Assembly: GCA_030605265.1 (NCBI GenBank)
Contig: JAUWIR010000343.1
Coordinates: forward strand, 1 to 5,475
Source: Pseudomonadota bacterium
GTDB lineage: Bacteria; SZUA-182; DTGQ01
Direction: 5' to 3'
Length of the DNA: 5,475 nucleotides
Below the pieces are notes generated by a model. That model was not told the DNA's origin and did not search any database. It saw only the letters and a list, made by a program, of their open reading frames with translations. The translations under genes and the position numbers were made by a program. Shown in pieces: positions 1 through 5,475 of this stretch. Each line of letters opens with the position of its first letter. The stretch's first letter is position 1.

Positions 1-729
1 AAGGTCCATGGCCCCATCAACGAACACTTGCCCGGTCTCCTCGGTATGCTGCCTGTAAAGGGCCAACATCTCATCCCTGGAAAAATTCCCCAGTCGAAGA
101 GATTTGGCTTTAATATTGAAAGCACTTCCGCCGGTAATGATCGCCTTCTCTTTGGTCGAGTGTATTCTGTAATCCCGCACATCCCTGACACCACATAATA
201 TAACACTTTGAGGAAACAGGCTTGGACGCATATCATATCCGGCTCGCAACTGGCGCAGCACAGAAATCAAATTGTCTCCCACAAGTGAATCGATTTCATC
301 TATTAAAAGGATTAGAGGAACTTGACTCTTTTTAGCCCAAAGGGAAAGTAATTTTTTCAAGGCACCATATCCCCCACTTTTCTTCAATACTTGCTCCCAG
401 TGAGATTCAGGGAAATCATCTTCCAGAAAGTATAATGCTCTCGAAGCCATTTCATCTAATATAGCCCTCATACCGTTCCGCACATCCTCTCTGGCGGCCT
501 GGGCAACCTCTACATTGAAATAGAGACACCGATATTTACCTATAGCATTCAGATGATCCATTAGCGCTAAAAGGCAAGTGGTTTTTCCCGTTTGTCTTGG
601 CGCATGCAAGACAAAATATTTTTCCTGATCAATAAGGGATAATATCCCAGTAAGATCAAACCTTTCAAGTGGAGATAGGCAGTAATGTTTCTTACAATTA
701 ACCGGGCCGGCCGTATTAAAAAAGCGCAT
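1..729 (-). CDS. AAA-type ATP-binding protein, 3' end outside window
   Basis: The reading frame is open for all 243 codons from ATG 729-727 to the window edge, with a strong GGAGG ribosome site (739-743) nine bases before the start. The product begins MRFFNTAGPVN. It has a Walker A motif (APRQTGKTT, residues 43-51), a Walker B motif (LILLIDEID, 139-147) and a sensor-like GVRDVRDY segment (180-187), followed by a helical stretch ending near residue 230. This is the layout of the AAA_14/archaeal-ATPase-like family of soluble P-loop proteins, which I recall as about 500 residues, so roughly half is visible. The substrate or partner is unknown. It is intact, divergent from the broken genes to its right, and looks richer in GC than they do. 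It therefore seems to belong to a different, maintained segment. Family call is firm; biological role is not known. Confidence 0.9.
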   Translation of the reverse strand, partial: MRFFNTAGPVNCKKHYCLSPLERFDLTGILSLIDQEKYFVLHAPRQTGKTTCLLALMDHLNAIGKYRCLYFNVEVAQAAREDVRNGMRAILDEMASRALYFLEDDFPESHWEQVLKKSGGYGALKKLLSLWAKKSQVPLILLIDEIDSLVGDNLISVLRQLRAGYDMRPSLFPQSVILCGVRDVRDYRIHSTKEKAIITGGSAFNIKAKSLRLGNFSRDEMLALYRQHTEETGQVFVDGAMDL

Positions 730-819
730 TTTGCGTTACCTCCCTTAAATCTAAATACTCATATGATGTGCTTGATAAAAATACATTTATTGGCCATAAT
801 ACACGAGCTATTAGGCCCT

Positions 820-840
820 TATAAAAAGGCGCTTTTTATA
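820..840. repeat. AT-rich inverted repeat, 9-bp stem, GCG loop
   Basis: TATAAAAAG, GCG, CTTTTTATA form a perfect 9-bp inverted repeat about 90 bp upstream of the start of the leftward ATPase gene. It has T-runs on both strands, so it could be a weak two-way terminator left from a lost gene, an operator, or a leader hairpin. No gene reads into it from the left on the plus strand. The stem is mostly A-T pairs, so chance in AT-rich DNA is possible. Confidence 0.4.
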
Positions 841-1046
841 TTGTAACATATTAAAAATTTAATAATCAGAAAAAATACAATAAAATTAATTAGTTACATT
901 ATCGCTAATTATTCTTGCTTGCTGTCAATGCTTTAGCGTGTAAATATCAAAACTATAGTGGTCCTCATATGACTTGATACTATTTAATATATAATTTTAT
1001 TGATTAATCTTTAAGTTAGTAATTAGTAAAATTAGAATTCATAATA

Positions 1047-1208
1047 ACGGCCTATCCACTTCGCTCTTATTGTAGGAAATTTTCAAGTAAAGCCTTATGA
1101 TTTTTAGTAATTTTATCCTCAATTTATACTTTCTACTGAATAAAGCCAATAGAATAGCATTCCACTGGCGTTTGATTTCTTATTACAAGAGCGAAGTGGA
1201 TAGCCCAT
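1047..1208. mobile_element. MITE-like element with 22-bp TIRs and 9-bp target duplication
   Basis: The two ends are inverted repeats that match at 20 of 22 positions. The inner 17 bases, CTATCCACTTCGCTCTT (1052-1068) and its complement (1187-1203), are identical. The 9-mer TTCATAATA lies directly against both outer edges (1038-1046 and 1209-1217), as expected for a target-site duplication made by transposition. The 162-bp body is AT-rich and has no coding frame, so it cannot move itself and would need a transposase encoded elsewhere by an insertion sequence with the same ends. A 9-bp duplication is known for several IS groups (IS1, parts of IS4 and IS5), but I do not recognise these ends and assign no family. 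It sits upstream of the truncated HerA-type gene, and may have separated that gene from its original 5' region. Confidence 0.75.
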
Positions 1209-1296
1209 TTCATAATATATTGTTTTTATTACTATTAAATTTTGACTAGTGGCCAAAGTCATTGTAAATTAAGAGATTAATATATTCTCTGGTTAG

Positions 1297-2336
1297 CTTA
1301 AATCTAAATTAACAAGTGGAAATATTTTAATTACAGGAGGGGCAGGATCAGGAAAGACTGAAACATTAAAATCAATTTTATATGAATTAAATAGAAAAGG
1401 TTATAATTGTTTGGCATTGGCATTTCATCCAGATTTACAAATTGATGGTTTCGATACTAAAAAGATTACAGCTAAAAGTGACATTGGAATTAATCCACTT
1501 GATTTTGATTCATTAGATGAAGAGGGTGGTGGTTTACCAATTCAGATTTTTAATGTTATTGAGAGATTGAAGGTTACATATCCATCAATAGGTGATATCC
1601 AAGAGGCAAATTTAATAGAAATCTTAGAGGAAGCTTATAAGAGAAAAGGGATAAGAAGATAAGGAGACGTGGAATAAAACCTGCCCCAATTTTGAAGATG
1701 TTGAGGAAATACTCGATGCTAAGATATCAAAAACGGGTGATAAAGAATTATTTCGTTTAAAGAATAAATTAAGTAAAATTTTTTAGTTTAAAATATTTGC
1801 TAAATCAGCTTCAATGGATATTCAAGAATTATTTAAAAAAAGTACAATATTAGATTTGTTAAAGTTGCCGGAAGACTTCCTTTTTCTTGTAGCAGATACA
1901 ATACTTCGTAAAATTTATAGAAATTTAAAGTTAAGAGAGCCTATCAAATTTGATGCAATGGGCAAGGATAGATTCCGAATATTTATTGCAATTGATGAGG
2001 CAAAAATTTTGGTTCCCTCTCAAAAAGATGACAAAAAATCAATAATTAATATTTATGGGACAGGAGGCAAGAAAATTTGGTGTCGGATTCATTGTGTCCT
2101 CTCAATTAACATCACACTTTGGGGATGATTTCTTAGGAAACATGGCCACAAAAATAGCATTAAAGCCCCTCAAGCATGAAATAGCAAGAGATAATGCAAG
2201 AGAATTATCTATCCATCCACAGGAATTAATGAGCATTAAAAATCCAGGCGAAGGTTTTGTCAGATTTTCAAATGAAGAAACGAAAAAAGTATGGATTGAA
2301 CCTTATGAAACTAAAAAGACTTACAAAGGAGCCTGA
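1297..2336 (+). pseudogene. HerA/DUF87-type P-loop ATPase, 5'-truncated and frameshifted
   Basis: Three successive frames join into one ATPase. Frame 1 (1297-~1650) carries a Walker A motif, GGAGSGKT (1336-1359), then LYELNRKGYN and FHPDLQ. Frame 2 (~1655-~2050) carries TWNKTCPNFEDVEEIL, ILDLLKLPEDF and a Walker B motif, IFIAIDEAK. Frame 3 (~2058-2336) carries EARKFGVGFIVSSQ, GNMATKIALKP and GEGFVRFSNE, and ends at TGA 2334-2336. The junctions are single-base-type shifts near 1650 and 2055, and frame 2 also has an in-frame TAG at 1784. The motif order and the SSQ segment after Walker B are those of HerA/DUF87 translocases, hexameric ATPases that move along DNA, often with nucleases or in defence systems. 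No start codon or N-terminal domain precedes 1297, where the frame begins just after a TAG. DptH-like ATPases of phosphorothioation restriction are an alternative identity. The pseudogene call is firm; the subfamily is not. Confidence 0.8.
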
Positions 2337-2540
2337 TTTCTAAGGTCTTATCTTCCCAAATAAAATCAATAATAAAGGAATATATATTAATTATACAATA
2401 TAAAACCTTAACTATAAAACCATAAAGATCATTAAAAAAATTTGGCGGTGTAACTTGTTTGCGGGATAAAGGATAACGATGTAGGTCATTGATATGAAAA
2501 CAGTTTCGGGAGTTGTAGCGGCGGATAAAAAAATTAAAAA

Positions 2541-2863
2541 ATGTCTTACTTTATTAAAAAAATAATATGCTTAGCAAATTCTAGTAAAATTTCTGGCCAT
2601 TGTAGGAAAGGAAATTAAGCATACAAAATTTATTGGCTTTTGGATAAGGCCTGTAAGTTCTCGGGAAGCGGAGGAAATTTCCGAAGAGGAACGTCGATAT
2701 AAAAATGGCAAATGGCTGCGATTTTGGATATTATTGAAATACCGATAAAGGCTAAAGGCTTATAAGCCCAACAGTTTTTAAAGCGAAAATTATTTGATTC
2801 CCGATGATTATTATTGGGAAAAAAAAGGAACATTTGATCCTGTAAAGGCACCAATATTGGATT
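2541..2863 (+). pseudogene. Dual OB domain (DuOB-like) protein, N-terminal part, heavily frameshifted
   Basis: No single frame shows this gene, but pieces in two frames fit together. Frame 3 from ATG 2541 gives IICLANSSKISGHC. Frame 1 from 2605 gives GKEIKHTKFIGFWIRPV, then SSREAEEISEEERRY. Frame 3 from 2727 gives DIIEIPIKAK. Frame 1 from 2758 gives AYKPNSF, then TAA (2779-2781), then SENYLIPDDYYWEKKG. The shifts lie near 2603 (fits a loss of about 5 bases), 2725 (loss of one) and 2757 (gain of one). The CLANS..KxSG.C opening, the WIRPVS segment, the EEERRY motif and the DYYWEK segment match my memory of dual OB domain proteins, which have a presumed nucleic-acid- or ligand-binding fold and unknown function. 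The second half of that family is missing: homology stops where the next gene starts at 2864, which suggests a deletion. No good ribosome site is seen. The decay is clear; the family name is from recall. Confidence 0.6.
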
Positions 2864-3415
2864 ATGAAAGAAATATTTACAATTGGATACTCAACTTATT
2901 CATTAGAATCTTTTTTAAGGGTCCTTGAGAAATACTCTATTAACGCAATTGCTGATGTCCGTTCTATCCCCTATAGTAAGTTTAAACCAGATTTTAATCG
3001 CGATTTTCTGGAGGGCTATCTCAGTAAGAAAAAAATGGCGTATGTTTTTTTGGGTGATAACTGTGGTGCAAGAATTAACGCGCCTGAATGTTATGTAGAT
3101 GGAAAAGCAGATTATCATTTGATTGCAGAACATCCGACATTTCGAGAAGGACTGAAACGACTTCGTAGCGGTATAAATAATAAATACCGCATAGTTCTAA
3201 TGTGTGCTGAGGCAGACCCTGTTAACTGTCACAGGTCCATTTTAGTGTGCAGGAATTTACGATTCAGTGAGATTAGAATCAAGCACATTTTAAAGGATGG
3301 CAGTGTCGAAGATCACCAAAAAACTGAAAAAAGATTAATGAACCTTTTTAATTTATATCAACCAAATCTTTTTAAAACAGAATCAGAAAGGCTTGAAGAT
3401 GCTTACGCCTTATAG
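2864..3415 (+). CDS. DUF488 family protein, probably C-terminally shortened
   Basis: The ATG at 2864 opens MKEIFTIGYS, the usual beginning of DUF488 proteins, so the start is well supported even though the nearest purine-rich stretch (AAAGG, 2844-2848) is too far for a good ribosome site. Family marks are TIGYS (6-10), ADVRSIP (30-36) and the cysteine/histidine segment LMCAEADPVNCHRS (112-125). The family is cytosolic and of unknown function; the Cys-Glu and Cys-His-Arg pair suggests an active or metal site, which is inference. The frame is intact for 183 codons. The terminating TAG (3413-3415) falls inside what looks like the normal tail: beyond it the same frame gives GEKISYRGDGDLEEKN, resembling the usual end of these proteins. 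A CAG to TAG change would explain it. The gene lies directly after the DuOB remnant and before a second DUF488 gene. It may still make a nearly full-length protein. Confidence 0.85.
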   Translation: MKEIFTIGYSTYSLESFLRVLEKYSINAIADVRSIPYSKFKPDFNRDFLEGYLSKKKMAYVFLGDNCGARINAPECYVDGKADYHLIAEHPTFREGLKRLRSGINNKYRIVLMCAEADPVNCHRSILVCRNLRFSEIRIKHILKDGSVEDHQKTEKRLMNLFNLYQPNLFKTESERLEDAYAL

Positions 3416-3482
3416 GGAGAAAAAATATCGTATAGAGGGGATGGAGACTTAGAAGAGAAAAATTTAACCGGCGGTGTTGGGC

Positions 3483-3928
3483 ATGTCTCTATTAAATTAT
3501 TTACAATCGGTTTCACAAAAAAAAAATGCAGAAACATTTTTTACAAAACTAAGAAATGCAGGTGTCAAGAGAATAATTGACATACGTTTAAATAATGTTT
3601 CCCAGTTGGCAGGTTTTGTCAAAAAAGATGATTTAGGTTATTTTTTAAGAGAGTTATGTGATTGCTCCTATAAACATACCCCATATTTAGCCCCAACAAA
3701 AGAGATATCCTAGATGGCTATAAAAAGAACGAAATAGATTGGTCAGAATATGTTATCCAATTTAATAAACTGATAAATGATAGAAAAATTGAAAATTTGG
3801 TTAAGTATGAGGAATTGGATAGTGCATGTTTACTGTGTAGCGAACCGACTGCGGATAAATGCCATAGACGATTGGTAGCGGAATATTTAAAGGAGAAACT
3901 CGGCAATATTGAAATAAAACATTTATAA
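3483..3928 (+). pseudogene. Second DUF488 family protein, frameshifted
   Basis: Three pieces rebuild a second, clearly different DUF488 protein of about 145 residues. Frame 2 (3488-~3520) gives SIKLFTIGFTKK. Frame 3 (~3524-3703) gives NAETFF, GVKRIIDIRLNN, SQLAGFVKKDDL and YLAPTK. Frame 2 again (3704-3928) gives DILDGYKKNEIDW, ACLLCSEPTADKCHRRL, and ends IEIKHL at TAA 3926-3928. The Cys-Ser-Glu and Cys-His-Arg motif matches the first DUF488 copy. The first shift lies in a run of ten A (3517-3526) where nine would keep the frame. The second fits a duplicated GA at 3700-3705. ATG 3483 is out of frame with the first piece by a CT that looks duplicated (TCTCT, 3486-3490); otherwise the start is unclear. 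Together the A-run and GA changes restore the original frame. It follows the first DUF488 gene on the same strand, probably once in one transcript. Confidence 0.75.
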
Positions 3929-3980
3929 TCTTCTCGAATAACTGGACTTCCTTTATTTGATCAGGACAAAATAAAAAGAC

Positions 3981-4580
3981 ATTACCACAGGGACATGGTT
4001 CGTTTCTGCCAATTTTAGACCCCGTCGTTGGTGGTTTTATTGATTGAATCAGTTGTGATTGCGCCTGTCGTGATTGAATCTGCAGTGAATTGTAAGCCAT
4101 CATATATTCATTTAGCTCTTTTTGATTCTCTATATTAACACCACTTCTTTGGGCAGATATTACAAAGGATTTGGCCATTCCCCAATTGGATGGATCATTT
4201 GAATTTATTACGATTTGTTTATCAATCTTTTTAACTCTTTTGGCTAGATTTGAAGATTTCTTCAGTAGCCCCGCCCTTTCTGTAAAAGCAAAAAATGAAG
4301 ATAATACAGGTGCTATTGATTTAAAGAAGTGTTCATCTGCATTAATCTTACTTGGTAATGTTTTTAAACAACATGTCTCAAGTGTTCTTTCATCCCACTC
4401 TTCCGGAGTTCTCGCGTGGTAATTGTACATATATTCAGTAAAAGTGGAAATGATAGATCCTGATTTTTCTTTTTGCTCTTCAGTTAACTCCTCAAAGAAC
4501 GGACTATTTTAAAATTCAGTAAACCATTGATCAAGTTTATCGTGTATTTGTTCCAGTTCTTCGTCTGAATATTCTTCCAT
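3981..4580 (-). pseudogene. SEC-C zinc-motif protein, early stop and lost C-terminus
   Basis: The original start is ATG 4580-4578, preceded by the purine-rich AAAGGGGGTGG (4599-4589). The product opens MEEYSDEELEQIHDKLDQWF, meets TAA at codon 24 (4511-4509), then continues in the same frame with NSPFFEELTEEQKEK and a long helical protein. At codons 190-200 comes KIGRNEPCPCGN, the first half of a SEC-C motif, the zinc-binding tail also found in SecA and in many small proteins. The normal ending (G-K-K-x-x-K-C-C) is missing: after AAT at 3983-3981 the frame runs into unrelated sequence, so only about ten residues were lost. No other known domain was recognised in the body. It converges on the second DUF488 pseudogene, 52 bases away. 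An internal ATG (4430-4428) could restart translation, but the zinc site would still be incomplete. Confidence 0.75.
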
Positions 4581-4595
4581 TTATAATTCCACCCC

Positions 4596-4617
4596 CTTTA
4601 TTTTGGTCAAAATAAAG
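4596..4617. repeat. Perfect palindrome overlapping the SEC-C gene ribosome site
   Basis: CTTTATTTT, GGTC, AAAATAAAG form a 9-bp perfect inverted repeat with a 4-base centre. On the minus strand its last bases, AAAG, are the first bases of the purine-rich ribosome site of the SEC-C gene, 16 bases before the start codon. Position and symmetry suit a repressor operator or an mRNA hairpin that limits ribosome access. Either role is inference, and the controlled gene is now broken. Confidence 0.45.
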
Positions 4618-4730
4618 CAATCCTGTTGAATATTTCTTTGGTAAAGGTTGATTGTGAAGATTATATAACGAAATATCACTATTTTATATACTTTTTTTCA
4701 GGAACAACCAAAGGTAGTGTATAATAGTTA

Positions 4731-4751
4731 AATTACGAATTACGAATTACG
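4731..4751. repeat. Three tandem copies of the 7-mer AATTACG
   Basis: AATTACG is repeated three times without interruption between the divergent SEC-C and GNAT-like genes, followed by a partial fourth copy (AA). Such heptamer runs are slippage-prone and occur as short tandem repeats in various bacterial intergenic regions. No function is assigned. Confidence 0.8.
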
Positions 4752-4841
4752 AACTAATGATCGGCTGGGAAGCTGCATAAATAAAATGAAAATTCCTATG
4801 CTTTTAAAATAAACGATCCCACTCACCATAAAGGCAATCCC

Positions 4842-5262
4842 ATGAAAAACCGGGAAATGTCAAAAAATAAAGCAAATATCATAGTCTCAAGAAAGATCAA
4901 AGAGATTCACCCAGTAGTGGATAACATCGTAAATAACCTGGCAGAAATTGACCCTATAAAATTCATAAAAATATCCCCGGATTTTCTTCAAGCTTCAAGT
5001 GAAACAACTAAAAACCGTTTAAAAATTCCCATTACCAAACCTGAACATCATACTCATAGGTATATCTTTGATCATCAATTTTGCTTACAAGAGTATACAA
5101 TTCTATGAAATCACCTCTGCCATAAAGGGATATGGAAGTAAGATGGTTGAAGCTGTTTTGAATGATTTACCTAAAGGTTGGAATGGAGTTATTGTAATGG
5201 ATTGGAGTGATGGCTTTTGGGATAAAATGAAAAAGAAGCATAAAAACTTGGTGATGCTTTAA
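4842..5262 (+). pseudogene. Probable small GNAT-type N-acetyltransferase, frameshifted
   Basis: Two overlapping frames follow each other. Frame 3 from ATG 4842 (AAAGG ribosome site at 4830-4834, spacing 7) encodes 88 residues, including RKIKEIHPVVDNIVNNL and PIKFIKISPDFLQ, ending at TAG/TGA-free codon run up to the stop at 5106-5108. Frame 1, readable from about 5058 to TAA 5260-5262, encodes INFAYKSIQFYEITSA, then IKGYGSKMVEAVL and GVIVMDWSDGFWDKM. The second part resembles the acetyl-CoA-binding half of GNAT enzymes: a strand, an R/K-G-x-G-type loop (KGYG) with helix, then a strand and a GFW/GFxxKM-like segment. Joined near 5055-5065, the product would be about 140 residues, a usual GNAT length, with the first part supplying the N-terminal helices. 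I do not recognise the first part on its own, so it could instead be a separate small gene of unknown function next to a GNAT fragment. Confidence 0.45.
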
Positions 5263-5366
5263 AAATAGGCATCCTGATGAAAGGACTTATAAAACATAGG
5301 CTAAAAAACTTTAGGCTCTTCCTGGATTCCAGGTTGGTGAATTTTTTATAAATCAAATAATTTTAG

Positions 5367-5395
5367 TGGACAAAAATCATTATATAGATTATTAT
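5367..5395 (+). promoter_or_regulatory. Sigma70-type promoter for the last gene
   Basis: TGGACA (5367-5372) and TATTAT (5390-5395) each match the -35 and -10 consensus at five of six positions and are exactly 17 bp apart. Transcription would start near 5402, giving a leader of about 36 bases with the ribosome site GGGGGAG (5425-5431). The spacing and the healthy start site downstream support it. AT-rich DNA yields chance matches, so some doubt remains. Confidence 0.6.
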
Positions 5396-5437
5396 TTTAT
5401 GGACAATTTTATTAACCTTTTTCAGGGGGAGTTGTTC

Positions 5438-5475
5438 ATGAAAAACAATCCAATATTTCTTGAACCTATTATAAA
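5438..5475 (+). CDS. Start of an unidentified protein, 3' end outside window
   Basis: ATG 5438 has a strong ribosome site, GGGGGAG, six bases before it, and a good promoter upstream. The twelve visible residues, MKNNPIFLEPII, are too few for a family call. The pattern (I/L)FLxP(I/V) near the start is seen in class I mannose-6-phosphate isomerases, so that is a guess to test against the sequence beyond the window. Unlike its left-hand neighbours, its control region looks intact, which suggests that the decayed segment ends before it. Confidence 0.6.
   Translation, partial: MKNNPIFLEPII

Larger units (their letters stand above)
730..1296. other. AT-rich gene-free stretch, divergent spacer
   Basis: No convincing coding frame is seen on either strand. 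The stretch contains the ribosome site of the leftward ATPase gene, an AT-rich inverted repeat at 820-840, a partly repeated sequence (758-777 and 964-979) and the MITE-like insertion at 1047-1208. Just before 1297 the frame of the HerA-type pseudogene may continue for a few codons (1273-1293, then TAG at 1294), but this is too short to judge. No promoter that I would defend was found for either flanking gene. Confidence 0.6.

Noticed and set aside
2494..2565. 23-codon ORF beginning MKTVSGVVAADKK
   Set aside because: It has no good ribosome site, is very short, and overlaps the start of the DuOB relic; nothing supports its expression.
2630..2854. 74-codon open frame on the minus strand
   Set aside because: It lies antisense to the DuOB relic, has no recognisable protein, and the plus strand holds family motifs in order.
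2915..3133. 72-codon open frame on the minus strand
   Set aside because: It is a shadow of the DUF488 gene on the opposite strand.
1784..3415. Reassigned TAG codons as an alternative genetic code
   Set aside because: In-frame TAG codons occur at 1784 and 3413, but TAA stops and several indels break the same genes, so ordinary decay explains them better.
3718..3980. Minus-strand open frames, including the tail of the SEC-C frame beyond CPCGN
   Set aside because: This sequence is antisense to the Cys-His-Arg end of the second DUF488 protein, so the tail residues are read-through, not real protein.
4171..4422. 83-codon plus-strand frame
   Set aside because: It is antisense to the well-supported body of the SEC-C protein.
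5321..5333. CCTGGATTCCAGG palindrome as a terminator of the GNAT-like gene
   Set aside because: The centre is a single base, and the T-run begins about ten bases later, so it is not a normal intrinsic terminator.
1..5475. CRISPR array, tRNA or rRNA genes
   Set aside because: No regularly spaced repeats, cloverleaf sequences or conserved rRNA stretches were seen on either strand.

Overview
This is an AT-rich bacterial window in which most genes are broken. Shine-Dalgarno-type ribosome sites and one good sigma70-type promoter point to a bacterium. The intact ATPase at the left edge belongs to a family I associate with environmental anaerobes (Desulfobacterota, Nitrospirota, anammox-type genomes), but that placement is weak and no marker gene is present.

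Layout. (1) 1-729, minus strand: an intact, edge-truncated AAA ATPase of the APRQTGKT type, visibly richer in GC than the rest. (2) 730-1296: AT-rich non-coding DNA holding a short inverted repeat and a 162-bp MITE-like element (1047-1208) with 22-bp terminal inverted repeats and an exact 9-bp target duplication. (3) 1297-3928, plus strand: a run of decayed genes. These are a HerA/DUF87-type ATPase without its N-terminus, with two frameshifts and an amber codon; a dual OB domain (DuOB-like) gene with three frameshifts and an ochre codon, so broken that no single ORF shows it; a DUF488 gene that is still open but probably shortened by a late amber codon; and a second, different DUF488 gene broken by a frameshift in an A10 run and an apparent GA duplication. 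(4) 3981-4580, minus strand: a SEC-C zinc-motif protein with an early ochre codon, cut off inside the zinc motif. (5) 4842-5262, plus strand: a probable small GNAT-type acetyltransferase split by a frameshift. (6) 5367-5475: a promoter, ribosome site and first 12 codons of an apparently healthy gene.

Inference: HerA ATPase, DuOB and two DUF488 genes in one direction look like the remains of one operon, perhaps a nucleic-acid-processing or defence module. The DUF488 pair with a DuOB gene is the part I would look for intact in relatives. Nothing here shows that the module works in this genome. Mutations of several types (in-frame stops, 1-nt and 2-nt indels, lost gene ends) point to real decay more than to sequencing error, although the A10 run alone could be an error.
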